A DNA stretch of 64,000 nucleotides from Streptomyces mangrovisoli (GCF_000974985.2 NZ_LAVA02000015.1:1-64000); one strand, 5' to 3'. Positions 1 to 8,492 are shown, counted from the stretch's first letter. Notes: generated by a model from the sequence alone, not told the origin. A program made the numbers and translations.

Positions 1-42
1 GCCCCCCCCTCCGCCCAGCGCGGCCCCGGCCTGCCCCTCCGC

Positions 43-2010
43 TCAGCGCGCGGCCTGGAAGGCCCGGCCCGCGGCCGTGGTCGTCGTACCGTCCGTGAAG
101 AGCCCGCTGCTCGGCTTCGACGGGTCCGCCCCCAGCCCGAACCACGCATAACGCTGGACGTACGGCAGCGCGTCGAGCGCCTTGGTGGAGGCGGTGACGA
201 AGTCCGCCTGCTCCTGCGCGGTCGGGAAGCGCGTCCCCTGCGAGAAGTCGATCAGCGCGAACTCGGTGAGCCAGATCGGCTTGTGGTACCGCTGGTACAC
301 CGCGGACAGATACGACGTCAGCTGCTGCACGGCCTGCGGGGTGCGGAAGTCGCCGCCGTACCAGTGCAGCGTGATGAAGTCGACCCGGTACCCCTTCGCC
401 TCGGCCCCGGACATGAACCGGTCCAGCCAGCCGCCGGCCGTGTCCCCGCCGTACGCCACCGCCGGACTGCCCAGCACCTTGCCCGCGGCCATCAACTTCG
501 GCCACAGGGACAGTGCCTGATCCACCGTCATGTTCGACTGCTGCGCCATGTCGGGCTCGTTGAAGCCGAGCAGGTACGGCCCCTGTGCGCGCGCCTGCGC
601 CAGCGACGCGTCCGTCACGGACGAGGCCCCCCAGATCATCGGCACGAAGGAGGCCGACCCCGGGGTCGTCACGCCCTGGTGCTGGGAGTTCCAGGTGTAG
701 TACCAACTCGCCCCGCTCGCGGCGAGCGCCTGGCTGACCCCGCCGAACGACCAGACCCCGACACCCTTCTTGGCTCCGGAGGCGACCTGCACCGGCGTCG
801 TGACGTGCTTCGAGGCACTCGGCTTCGCCGTCCGCTTCGGTGACGCCGAAGGGGAGGTGGAGGGGGACGCGGAGGGGGACGGCGCGCGCGTCCGGCTCAC
901 CGCGGGACTCGGGCCGGCGGGCCCGGCGGCCGCGCGCGTCGCCGGGGCCGCCCCCGCGACCGGGGCGGGCGAACCCGTAGGCAGCCGCATGGCGATCAGC
1001 CCGGCCGCCGCCAGAACGGCGACCGCCGCCAGACCGCCCACGACCGCCCGCCTGCTCCCCGTCGGCCGGCCGGTACGCCCGTGCCGCCGTCGACGACCGC
1101 GGCCCGTCCGGGAAGGCCCAGGCTCCGCTCCGCCGCCCCCGGAAGCCGTCGTACCGGAACCACCGGAAGCCGTACCGGAACCCCCCGCCCCGGACCCCCC
1201 GGTGGCCAGCGCCAGCACCCGCGCCGGGTCGAGCGTGGCGGGCACGGCCACCAGCGGAAGCCCGCTCAGCAGCCGGTCCATCGGCAGCAGCCCCCGCTCC
1301 AGCCCCTCGCACACGCCGCACCCGCGTATGTGGCGGCCGAATCGCTTACGCCACAGGGGACTCGGCGTGCCGTCCCACGGCATGGCGATCTCGGCGAGCT
1401 CCGCGCAGCGCGGGTCCGCGCCGAGTCCCCGCACCACGCACCGCGAGACCTCCATCTGCTTCTTCATCCGCTGCACCCGCACCGCCGCGTGCCGGTCGGA
1501 CAGCCCGAGAGCGCCGGCGAGTTCGGCGCGCTCCAACTCCCCCGTCTCCTCCAGCCACCACAGCGACAGCAGTTCCCGGTCGTCGGTGTCGAGCCAGCGC
1601 GTCGCCTCGGCCACCTCACGGCGCTGTTCGGTCAGACCCAGCCGCAGGATGGTCAGCTCGGCGAAGTCCAGGGCGGGGTCGCCGATCGCCTCCGCGCCCT
1701 CCAACAGGGCCCTGCGGTCGCGGTCCGTGACCCGTGACTCCTCCCGGTTCCGTACCTGCCGCACCGTGATCGCGACCAGCCATGACCGGAACGCCGACGG
1801 ATCGCGCAGCGTCGGCAGTCCCCGCACCATGCGCAACAGCGTCTCCTGTACGACGTCGTCGACATCGGCGTGACCGTTCAGGGCCCGGCCGACGATGTTG
1901 TAGACCAGCGGCAGGCACTGGGCCACCAGGTGTTCCAGGGCAGGTCTGTCTCCCGCGCGGGCGGCCGTGACCACGCCGGGGTCCGGTCCACTCCGCTGCT
2001 TGCTGAACAT
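43..2010 (-). CDS. ECF sigma factor fused to a membrane segment and an extracellular GH128 (Asl1-like) glycosyl hydrolase
   Basis: 655 aa. Residues about 20-90 match sigma region 2 (DVDDVVQETLLR, FRSWLVAITVRQVRNR). About 140-190 match region 4 (LLSLWWLEETGELERAELA, HAAVRVQRMKKQME). Next comes a zinc-finger-like H-x3-C-x2-C (RHIRGCGVC, about 225-235), a Gly/Ser linker, one hydrophobic segment (about 320-341), a Pro/Ser/Thr wall-spanning linker, and a C-terminal GH128-type domain (about 413-655). That domain starts GVGVWSFGG and keeps both likely catalytic acids, in FNEPDM (about 484) and WLTEFA (about 581). Sigma factors with C-terminal extensions are known in Actinobacteria. The inferred topology is a cytoplasmic sigma part with an outside glucanase or glucan-binding part, so the protein may sense beta-1,3-glucan directly. 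It is divergent from the thaumatin-like gene. The domain assignment is firm; the sensing role is inference. Confidence 0.85.
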   Translation of the reverse strand: MFSKQRSGPDPGVVTAARAGDRPALEHLVAQCLPLVYNIVGRALNGHADVDDVVQETLLRMVRGLPTLRDPSAFRSWLVAITVRQVRNREESRVTDRDRRALLEGAEAIGDPALDFAELTILRLGLTEQRREVAEATRWLDTDDRELLSLWWLEETGELERAELAGALGLSDRHAAVRVQRMKKQMEVSRCVVRGLGADPRCAELAEIAMPWDGTPSPLWRKRFGRHIRGCGVCEGLERGLLPMDRLLSGLPLVAVPATLDPARVLALATGGSGAGGSGTASGGSGTTASGGGGAEPGPSRTGRGRRRRHGRTGRPTGSRRAVVGGLAAVAVLAAAGLIAMRLPTGSPAPVAGAAPATRAAAGPAGPSPAVSRTRAPSPSASPSTSPSASPKRTAKPSASKHVTTPVQVASGAKKGVGVWSFGGVSQALAASGASWYYTWNSQHQGVTTPGSASFVPMIWGASSVTDASLAQARAQGPYLLGFNEPDMAQQSNMTVDQALSLWPKLMAAGKVLGSPAVAYGGDTAGGWLDRFMSGAEAKGYRVDFITLHWYGGDFRTPQAVQQLTSYLSAVYQRYHKPIWLTEFALIDFSQGTRFPTAQEQADFVTASTKALDALPYVQRYAWFGLGADPSKPSSGLFTDGTTTTAAGRAFQAAR

Positions 2011-2201
2011 ATGGGTCTGTCCCTCCGCACAGGCTCGGGCTGTCGGTACGGAGACCCCCCGACCGACCCGGGAACAACAAAAAATCGGGGACTCGACGCC
2101 GAAAACCTGTTCCGCTCCGGAATTTCTGTTGTACGGCCCCCACCGCCCCGGTCACCGAGAGGCAGGCGACAGGACTGGCGCAGCCCGAGGAAGGCACAAG
2201 A
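2011..2201. promoter_or_regulatory. Divergent promoter region with an ECF-type GGAAC on each strand
   Basis: This 191-bp spacer separates the sigma/GH128 gene from the thaumatin-like gene. GGAAC, the usual -35 core of ECF promoters, occurs on the plus strand at 2071-2075 and on the minus strand at 2109-2113, each oriented toward its own gene. Neither has a clear CGTC/CGTT-type -10 at 16-17 nt, so the promoter call is tentative. An A-rich run at 2075-2084 stands out in this GC-rich sequence. A ribosome site (GAGGAAGG) precedes the plus-strand gene. Confidence 0.35.
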
Positions 2202-3236
2202 ATGGCACGAGGACGCAGGCGACACGACGCGAGGCCACCGAGACCCCGCTGGCGCTGTGCCGGGGCGGCCGCCTTCGCGACGGCGGCCGTCGCTCTGGCC
2301 AGCTACGGCATCTGGTCGCCGTCGTCGGGTGCGGGCGTGATCGGTGCGGGCGGCAGCCGCGCGGGCGTGGCCGTCGCGTCCGGGACGCCGTCCGGCTCGT
2401 CCCCTTCCGCGGGCGGGGACGCGTCGCCCTCGACCGGGCCCTCGGACTCGCTCTCGCCCTCCCGCTCCGCCGGCCCCAAGGCCTCGCCCGTGCGCACGTC
2501 GTCGCCACGGAACGCCGCGAAGGGCGGGCCGGAGGAGAGCCCGTCCGCCGCGGTGCCTGCGGGCAAGCGGCTGATCACCGTCGTCAACAGGACCCGGCAG
2601 ACCGTCTGGGCGGTCGTCACGGACACCCCCGTCTATCCGGCGGGCCGCGCCCTCGCCCCCGGCCGGAGCATGTCCGTCACCGTGGCGAACGACTGGGGCG
2701 GCCGCGTCTGGGGCCGCACCGGATGCGCCACGACGGCCGCGGGCCACTGCGCCTCCGGTGACTGCACCAGCGTGTGCGACGGACCCAACCCACCCACCAC
2801 ACTGGGCGAGTTCACCTTCGACGCCTATGCCGGGATGGATTTCTACGACGTCAGTATGGTCGACGGCGCCAACCTGCCCATGTGGATCAACGTCTCCCAC
2901 ACCACGACCACCGACCCGGTCAGCTCCTCCGGCTGCTACCGGGGCACCTGCACCACCGCGATCGACTGCCCCGAGGCGATGCGGGCCCTCGACGGCGGCC
3001 GGGAGATCGGCTGCAAGCCGCCCTGCGCGGCCTTCGGCGGCGACACCTACTGCTGCCGCGGCGCCTGGGCCGGCCGCACCAACTGCCTGCCCGCCAAGTG
3101 GCCCGTCGACTACACCCAGGTCTTCAAGCGCGCCGCGCCCTACGCCTACTCCTACGCTTTCGACGACGCGGCCACCATGTCCTGCAAGGGCGCCTGCTAC
3201 TACCGCATCACCTTCGGCACGACGAACGGCACGTAG
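2202..3236 (+). CDS. Secreted thaumatin-like (PR-5/osmotin family) protein
   Basis: 344 aa. A basic N-terminus is followed by a hydrophobic segment (about 20-38) that reads as a signal peptide or anchor, then a Ser/Pro-rich linker to about residue 115. The rest matches thaumatin-like proteins: VWGRTGC near the start, the SGDCTSVCDG turn, FYDVSMVDGANLP, CPEAM, and about 16 cysteines including the CCRGAW pair, consistent with the family's eight disulfides. Plant members bind or cut beta-1,3-glucan and are antifungal. The divergent neighbour carries a GH128 domain, a beta-1,3-glucanase family, which supports a shared glucan target. The ATG has a good GAGGAAGG ribosome site. Antifungal activity is inference. 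Confidence 0.85.
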   Translation: MARGRRRHDARPPRPRWRCAGAAAFATAAVALASYGIWSPSSGAGVIGAGGSRAGVAVASGTPSGSSPSAGGDASPSTGPSDSLSPSRSAGPKASPVRTSSPRNAAKGGPEESPSAAVPAGKRLITVVNRTRQTVWAVVTDTPVYPAGRALAPGRSMSVTVANDWGGRVWGRTGCATTAAGHCASGDCTSVCDGPNPPTTLGEFTFDAYAGMDFYDVSMVDGANLPMWINVSHTTTTDPVSSSGCYRGTCTTAIDCPEAMRALDGGREIGCKPPCAAFGGDTYCCRGAWAGRTNCLPAKWPVDYTQVFKRAAPYAYSYAFDDAATMSCKGACYYRITFGTTNGT

Positions 3237-3337
3237 CGCGCTCGCACTCGGTGGTGGCCGGTGACGGGGTGGCGGGACGCCGAAGACCTCGGGGGGCGTC
3301 CGCGTCCGCCGCACCCGTCCGAGGAGTGCCGGCCACC

Positions 3338-3366
3338 CTGACCGGCATGGTGCCCGCCCGTATACC
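3338..3366 (+). promoter_or_regulatory. Candidate promoter for the MHS-type transporter
   Basis: CTGACC (3338-3343), a 17-nt spacer and TATACC (3361-3366) fit a housekeeping-type promoter. It lies about 100 bp upstream of the transporter ATG. No experimental support. Confidence 0.4.
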
Positions 3367-3470
3367 CGCCGCCCGAACTATGGTGCCCCACCACATGTGC
3401 CCCTGATCTGCGTCTTCCTACGGTGTGCCGACACGTACCCGTCCCCACCGCACACGAGGAAGTGGCGCAC

Positions 3471-4895
3471 ATGGCCTCCGGAACCACCGCTCCCCCACCC
3501 CCCGCCCGCCTCTCCCGCATCGTGGCCGCCAGTCTCATCGGCACCACCATCGAGTGGTACGACTTCTTCCTCTACGGCTCCGCGGCCGCGCTCGTCTTCG
3601 GCAAGGTGTTCTTTCCCGACTCCGACCCGCTGGTCGGCACGCTGCTGTCGTTCCTGACGTATGCCGTCGGGTTCGCCGCGCGGCCGCTCGGGGCGCTGGT
3701 GTTCGGGCACTTCGGTGACCGGCTCGGGCGCAAGCGGCTGCTCGTGCTCAGCCTGCTGATGATGGGCGGGGCCACGTTCGCGATCGGGCTGCTGCCGACC
3801 CATGCCACGGTCGGTGCCGCCGCGCCCGTCCTGCTCACCGCGCTCCGGCTGGTGCAGGGCTTCGCGCTGGGCGGCGAGTGGGGCGGGGCCGTGCTGCTCG
3901 TCTCCGAGCACGGCGACGCGCGGCGGCGCGGCTTCTGGGCCTCGTGGCCGCAGACCGGCGCGCCCGCGGGGCAGTTGCTCGCGTCCGGCGTGCTGTCCCT
4001 GCTGACCGCCGTGCTCTCGGCCCACGCCTTCGGCAGCTGGGGGTGGCGCATCCCGTTCCTGCTGTCGGGGGTGCTGGTGGCGGTCGGTCTGTGGGTACGG
4101 CTCTCCGTCGACGAGTCCCCAGTCTTCCGGCAGGCCCTCGCACAGGCCGAGGCCCGGCGGGATCCGGCCGAACAGCCGCCCCTGGTCTCGGTGTTGCGGC
4201 ACCACTGGCGGGACGTGCTCGTCGCGATGGGCGCCCGCATGGCCGAGAACATCAGCTACTACGTCATCACCGCCTTCATCCTCGTCTACGCCACCACGTC
4301 CGCCGGGGTGACCAAGCAGACCGCGCTCAACGCCGTGCTCATCGGCTCCGCCGTCCACTTCGCCGTCATCCCGGCCTGGGGCGCGCTCTCCGACCGGGTG
4401 GGCCGCCGGCCCGTCTATCTGCTCGGCGCGGCCGGGATCGGGCTGTGGATGTTCCCGTTCTTCGCGCTCGTCGACACCGGGGACTTCGGCGGGCTCGTGC
4501 TCGCGGTGACCGTCGGACTGGTGCTGCACGGTGCGATGTACGCGCCCCAAGCCGCCTTCTTCTCCGAGATGTTCGCGACCCGGATGCGCTACTCGGGGGC
4601 CTCCATCGGCGCGCAGTTCGCCTCGGTCGCCGCGGGCGCGCCCGCCCCGCTGATCGCCACGGCGCTGCTGTCCGACTACGGCGACTCGACACCGATCGCG
4701 CTCTACGTCATCGCCGCGGCCGTACTGACCCTGGTCGCCGTGGGCGTGGCCGCCGAGACCCGGCACCGGGACCTCGCGTCGGTCGCCGAGCGGGCGGCAG
4801 GGACGGGAGCGGGGGCAGGAGCAGGAGCAGGGACGGGCCGGGGCGGGGCGGCGGCCGCCAAAGCTGACGCCGACTCCGACGCCCGTACCGTCTGA
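3471..4895 (+). CDS. MFS transporter, metabolite:H+ symporter (MHS/ShiA-KgtP-ProP-like) family
   Basis: 474 aa from ATG at 3471, chosen because CACGAGGAAG sits 8 nt upstream; a GTG at 3423 would add 16 residues without a ribosome site. About 12 membrane segments. The N-terminal TTIEWYDFFLYG and the loop GHFGDRLGRKR are hallmarks of the MHS family, which imports dicarboxylates, shikimate, betaine or similar acids with protons. GGEWGGAVLL in TM5 is also typical. The C-terminal tail is low-complexity Gly/Ala. It converges on the PucR-type regulator and lies close to a 3-hydroxybutyrate dehydrogenase, so a short hydroxy or organic acid is a plausible substrate (inference). Confidence 0.85.
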   Translation: MASGTTAPPPPARLSRIVAASLIGTTIEWYDFFLYGSAAALVFGKVFFPDSDPLVGTLLSFLTYAVGFAARPLGALVFGHFGDRLGRKRLLVLSLLMMGGATFAIGLLPTHATVGAAAPVLLTALRLVQGFALGGEWGGAVLLVSEHGDARRRGFWASWPQTGAPAGQLLASGVLSLLTAVLSAHAFGSWGWRIPFLLSGVLVAVGLWVRLSVDESPVFRQALAQAEARRDPAEQPPLVSVLRHHWRDVLVAMGARMAENISYYVITAFILVYATTSAGVTKQTALNAVLIGSAVHFAVIPAWGALSDRVGRRPVYLLGAAGIGLWMFPFFALVDTGDFGGLVLAVTVGLVLHGAMYAPQAAFFSEMFATRMRYSGASIGAQFASVAAGAPAPLIATALLSDYGDSTPIALYVIAAAVLTLVAVGVAAETRHRDLASVAERAAGTGAGAGAGAGTGRGGAAAAKADADSDARTV

Positions 4896-4979
4896 GACCG
4901 ATGGCCCCCGTACCGTCTGAGACCGATGGCCGATGACCGCCTGCTGCCGGGCCCTCGCGCATCTCGCGCGGGGGTCCGG

Positions 4980-7019
4980 TCATTGGCCGCTCGGCGCGGA
5001 CAACCGGTTCAGACGCAGGGCCAGTTGGATCTCCAGGGCGCGGGACGGGCACTGCCAGTCGGCGCCCATCAGGCGGGCCACCCGGTCGAGGCGCTGGGCC
5101 ACCGTGTTGACGTGGACGTGCAGTTCGTCCTTGGTGCGCGCCGGGCTCATGCCGCAGGCGAAGTAGGCGTCGAGGGTCTGCGTGAGGTCGGTGCCGCGCC
5201 GCTCGTCGTAGTCCACGACCGGGCCGATCGTGCGCGCCACGAAGCCGGATATGTCGCGGTCTCCCGCCAGCAGCAGCCCGAGGAAGCCGAAGTCCTCGGC
5301 GGCGGCGCCGTCGCCGGTGCGGCCGAGCAGCCGTAGCGCGTCCAGGCAGCGGCGGCCCTCCGCGTACGCCGTCCCGGCCGCGTCGGGGTCGGCGACCAGG
5401 CCGGGCACGGGGGCCGACGCGCCCACGGTGACGGCCCCGTGGACGGCGGTGCCCAGGTGCCGGGCCGTGCGGCGGGCCAGGTCGCCCGCGCCGTCACCGG
5501 AGGCCAGCGGCAGCAGCAGGACCGTGCCGCCGTCGCGCGCGGCGGCGAGGCCGCGCCGGGTCGCGGCGAGGTGGGAGGCGGCCGACCACAGGCGGCGGCG
5601 GGCGTCGGCCTCCTGGTCGGCGTCGGCGGCCGTGGAGTCGAGACGGGCGGCGAGCACGACATGGGTGGCGTCGAGGTCGGCGTCCAGCCGGGCGGCCCGG
5701 TCCCGCAGCAGGCGCGGGTCGCGGTCGCGGGCGTCCAGGAGGTCGTCGAGCAGTTCGCCGCGGACCCTCCGCTCGGCGTCGGCGGCGGACCTGCGGGCGA
5801 GCAGGAGCAGCGAGGTGACCATCGCCGCGCGCTCCAGGGTGCGCTGGTCCACCGGGTCGAGGCCGGGGTGGCCGCGCAGCACGAGCGCGCCGAGCAGCTC
5901 GCCGCTCGCGGTGACCGCGGCGATCCAGTCGTCCCGGTGGCGCACCGCGTGGCCTTCGGCGCGGGAGGTCTCCAGGGGGCCGGCGGGCGCGCTCGCCGCC
6001 TCGGTGAACTCGACGGCTCCCTCGAGGACCTGCGCGACCGCGGCCGCCACGTCGTGGACGCCGCCGCCGCGCAGCACGAGTTCGGCGAGCCGGTCGTGGA
6101 CGTCCGCGGCGCGTTCGACGGCGCTGCTGCGGTCCCGGATGATCTCGTTGGCGCGCTCCAGGCCGGCGAGGGCCGAGCGGGTCTCGGTGAGCAGGTGGGC
6201 GCTGTCGATGGCGGCCGCGGCAAGCGCGGCGAAGGAGCCGAGCAGCGCGATCTCCTCCCGCTCGAAGACGCGGGCCCGCCGGTCCGCCGCGAACAGCACC
6301 CCGATGACGTGCGGCCCGCGCATCAGCGGCACACCGAGGATGGCGACCAGGCCCTCGTCGCGCACGCCGGTGTCGATGGTGAGGGTGTGCTCGAAGCGGG
6401 CGTCCTTGAAGTAGTCGTCGGTGACGTACGGCCGGGCCGTCTGCGCGACCAGTCCGCCGAGCCCCTCGCCCATGCCGAGGCGCAACTGCTGGAAGCGGGC
6501 GGCGACCGAGCCCTCGGTGACGCGCATGTAGGTGTCGCCGTGGTCGGGGTCGTTCAGCGTGAGGTAGGCGATGTCCGTGGCGAGCAGCGAGCGGGCACGC
6601 TGGACGATCGCCTGGAGCACCGCGTCCAGGTCGCGCAGGCCGGCGAGGTCGTGGGCGGTCTCGAACAGGGCGGAGAGCTCGGCCTCGCGGCGCCGTCGCC
6701 CCTCCAGTTCGGAGCGCACGCGCAGCGCGAGGTGCCGGGCGCGGGCGAGCGCGGCGATCCGCGCGGCGGACCGGCCCTCGGCGCGCGCCAGCAGCACCGG
6801 CTGGTCGTAGGCCTCGGCGGAGGCGCCACGGGCGAGCAGTTCGAGGAACGGCGCCTGCGCGTCGTCGGCATCCGAGACGGCCACCGCAGCGTCCTCGGCG
6901 TCCGGGACGGCCACCGAAGCGCCGTCGGCGCCGGAGACGGCCACCGAAGCGCCGTCGCCGCCGCCCGTAGGCCGATCCCCCTGCACGTGATCACGAGACA
7001 TGCTCACAGGATTCACCAT
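4980..7019 (-). CDS. GAF-domain transcriptional regulator with PucR-type C-terminal HTH
   Basis: 679 aa. The N-terminal 60 residues are repetitive (DGASVAVSGA-type units). A GAF domain follows (about 120-280; ETAHDLAGLRDLDAVLQAIV, GVPLMRGPHVIGVLFAADR). The middle resembles the GGDEF-like region of CdaR/PucR proteins, and the last 60 residues form the PucR helix-turn-helix (LDAYFACGMSPARTKDELHVHVNTVAQRLDRVARLMG). Such proteins usually activate adjacent catabolic genes in response to a small ligand. It lies 58 bp downstream of the 3-hydroxybutyrate dehydrogenase on the same strand and converges on the MHS transporter, so it probably controls both. ATG at 7001 is an equally possible start. Confidence 0.85.
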   Translation of the reverse strand: MVNPVSMSRDHVQGDRPTGGGDGASVAVSGADGASVAVPDAEDAAVAVSDADDAQAPFLELLARGASAEAYDQPVLLARAEGRSAARIAALARARHLALRVRSELEGRRRREAELSALFETAHDLAGLRDLDAVLQAIVQRARSLLATDIAYLTLNDPDHGDTYMRVTEGSVAARFQQLRLGMGEGLGGLVAQTARPYVTDDYFKDARFEHTLTIDTGVRDEGLVAILGVPLMRGPHVIGVLFAADRRARVFEREEIALLGSFAALAAAAIDSAHLLTETRSALAGLERANEIIRDRSSAVERAADVHDRLAELVLRGGGVHDVAAAVAQVLEGAVEFTEAASAPAGPLETSRAEGHAVRHRDDWIAAVTASGELLGALVLRGHPGLDPVDQRTLERAAMVTSLLLLARRSAADAERRVRGELLDDLLDARDRDPRLLRDRAARLDADLDATHVVLAARLDSTAADADQEADARRRLWSAASHLAATRRGLAAARDGGTVLLLPLASGDGAGDLARRTARHLGTAVHGAVTVGASAPVPGLVADPDAAGTAYAEGRRCLDALRLLGRTGDGAAAEDFGFLGLLLAGDRDISGFVARTIGPVVDYDERRGTDLTQTLDAYFACGMSPARTKDELHVHVNTVAQRLDRVARLMGADWQCPSRALEIQLALRLNRLSAPSGQ
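6880..6969 (-). repeat. 30-bp tandem repeat in the 5' part of the regulator gene
   Basis: Three units begin at 6880, 6910 and 6940, each starting GCCACCG on the plus strand. They encode related ten-residue units around SVAVSGADGA in the N-terminal tail, before the GAF domain. The reading frame is kept. Confidence 0.7.
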
Positions 7020-7077
7020 CGCCCGCCCGCCGTGGCCGCCCTGTGGAAAACTCCGGTCCCGGCGGGAGCGCGGCCGT

Positions 7078-7878
7078 TCAGTGCGCCGTCCACCCGCCGT
7101 CGAGCACCAGCGAGGTGCCGGTCATGAAGGACGCCTGCGGGGAGCAGAGGTAGGCGACCGCCTCGGCGACCTCCTCCGGTTCGAGCAGCCGCTTGACGGC
7201 GCTGTCCTGGAGCAACACCTCGTGCAGCACCCGCTCCTCCGGGACCTCGTGGGCGCGGGCCTGGTCCGCGACCTGCCGCTCGACCAGCGGGGTGCGGACG
7301 TAGCCGGGGTTGACGCAGTTGGAGGTGACGCCGTGCGGCGCGCCTTCGAGGGCGGCCGTCTTGGACAGGCCCTCCAGGCCGTGCTTGGCACAGACGTAGG
7401 CGGCCTTGTACGGCGAGGCGCGCAGCCCGTGCACGGAGGAGATGTTGACGATCCGGCCCCAGCCCTGGCCGTACATGTGCGGCAGGGCGCCGCGGATCAG
7501 CCGGAAAGGGGCCTCCAGCATGACCGTCAGCACGGTGTGGAAGACGTCCGGCGGGAAGTCCTCGATGGGCCGTACCAATTGCAGTCCGGCGTTGTTGACC
7601 AGCACGTCGGTGCCCGCGGCGGCGGACTCGGCGGCGTCCAGGTCGGTGAGGTCGAGGACCTGCGGCTCCAGGGTGCCGCGCAGGTCCCGGGCGTCCTCGG
7701 CGACGGCGTCCAGCCCGCGGGCGTCCCGGTCGACCGCCCGCACCTTGGCCCCGGCGCCCGCCAGCCGCAGCGCGCAGGCGCGGCCGATGCCGCTGGCGGC
7801 GCCGGTGACGAGGGCAGTACGGCCGTCGAGTTCGAGCCCGGGGGCCGTAGGACCGGCGAGGGGGGTGGGTGAGGTCAT
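7078..7878 (-). CDS. bdhA: 3-hydroxybutyrate dehydrogenase (short-chain dehydrogenase)
   Basis: 266 aa. Classical SDR: ALVTGAASGIGRA for the NAD-binding turn, VLVNNAG, and the catalytic Ser/Tyr/Lys set in NISSVHG and YVCAK. The segment ASPYKAAYVCAKHGLEG and the C-terminal FMTGTSLVLDGGWTAH match D-3-hydroxybutyrate dehydrogenases, which oxidise 3-hydroxybutyrate to acetoacetate with NAD. The regulator lies downstream, so the two are probably co-transcribed. Together with the MHS transporter this resembles a ketone-body or PHB-monomer utilisation locus. The exact substrate is inferred from family resemblance. Confidence 0.85.
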   Translation of the reverse strand: MTSPTPLAGPTAPGLELDGRTALVTGAASGIGRACALRLAGAGAKVRAVDRDARGLDAVAEDARDLRGTLEPQVLDLTDLDAAESAAAGTDVLVNNAGLQLVRPIEDFPPDVFHTVLTVMLEAPFRLIRGALPHMYGQGWGRIVNISSVHGLRASPYKAAYVCAKHGLEGLSKTAALEGAPHGVTSNCVNPGYVRTPLVERQVADQARAHEVPEERVLHEVLLQDSAVKRLLEPEEVAEAVAYLCSPQASFMTGTSLVLDGGWTAH

Positions 7879-7926
7879 GCCGCCAGACTAGGCAGCGCCC
7901 TCACCTCGCCCCATGTGGTCACCACC

Positions 7927-7939
7927 CATACTTCATACT
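7927..7939. promoter_or_regulatory. Direct repeat CATACT-T-CATACT between the Nudix and 3-hydroxybutyrate dehydrogenase genes
   Basis: Two perfect 6-bp copies separated by one base lie about 50 bp upstream of the dehydrogenase start, ending at the Nudix stop codon. Position and symmetry suit a binding site for the adjacent PucR-type regulator, but no link is shown. Confidence 0.3.
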
Positions 7940-8412
7940 CAGGTCGTGGTCTCGAACCATGTGGGTTCCTCGGCCAGGGCCTGCTTGATCCGGAAGTGGA
8001 TCCCGTCGCGCATTTTGGGCAGCGCGTCCAGCTCGAACCAGCCGACGTCCAGGGACTCGTCGTCGTTGACGCGGGCCTCGCCGCCGACCGCGCCGCAGCG
8101 GAAGGTGATGTCCATGAACTGGCAGCGGTCGCCGTTGGGGTAGGCGACCTCCTTGCCCGCCCGCACCACGACCACCCGCTCGGGCACGCAGTGCACGCCC
8201 GTCTCCTCGTACACCTCACGCACGGCGCAGTCCGCGGGCTGCTCGCCCGGCTCGGGGATCCCCGAGATCAGCGCCCACTCGTGGTTGTCGGCGCGCTGGC
8301 CGAGGAGCACCCGCCCCCGGTCGTCGAACACGACGGTGCTGACACCGGGCAGCCAGAGCAGTTGGTGCCCGGCCGTGGCCCGGATCTCTCGGATGAAGTC
8401 AGGAGTCGGCAT
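7939..8412 (-). CDS. Nudix hydrolase
   Basis: 157 aa. It contains a textbook Nudix box, G-x5-E-x7-REVYEETGV, in GIPEPGEQPADCAVREVYEETGV (about 75-97), which binds the metal and hydrolyses nucleoside-diphosphate-linked substrates. The start MPTPDFIREIR is typical of the actinobacterial ADP-ribose/NADH-pyrophosphatase-like group, but the substrate cannot be read from the sequence. It precedes the 3-hydroxybutyrate dehydrogenase by 60 bp on the same strand. Confidence 0.9.
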   Translation of the reverse strand: MPTPDFIREIRATAGHQLLWLPGVSTVVFDDRGRVLLGQRADNHEWALISGIPEPGEQPADCAVREVYEETGVHCVPERVVVVRAGKEVAYPNGDRCQFMDITFRCGAVGGEARVNDDESLDVGWFELDALPKMRDGIHFRIKQALAEEPTWFETTT

Positions 8413-8448
8413 GTGCCGACCCTAACGGGCGCGGGCTGCGGAACCGCG

Positions 8449-8492
8449 AACGGCCGGGGGCCGCGGAACATCGTCCGCGGCCCCCGGCCGTT
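8449..8492. terminator. Perfect 19-bp inverted repeat downstream of lnt
   Basis: Arms 8449-8467 and 8474-8492 are exact reverse complements (AACGGCCGGGGGCCGCGGA) around a 6-nt loop. It lies 34 bp past the lnt stop codon. It lacks a T tract, as is common in Streptomyces. It should end lnt transcription before the Nudix gene. Confidence 0.75.

Noticed and set aside
1..42. Partial gene at the left edge
   Set aside because: The 42 bases before the sigma/GH128 stop are too short and C-rich to assign.
770..1873. Plus-strand 367-codon frame opposite the sigma/GH128 gene
   Set aside because: Ser/Arg/Pro-rich shadow with no motif.
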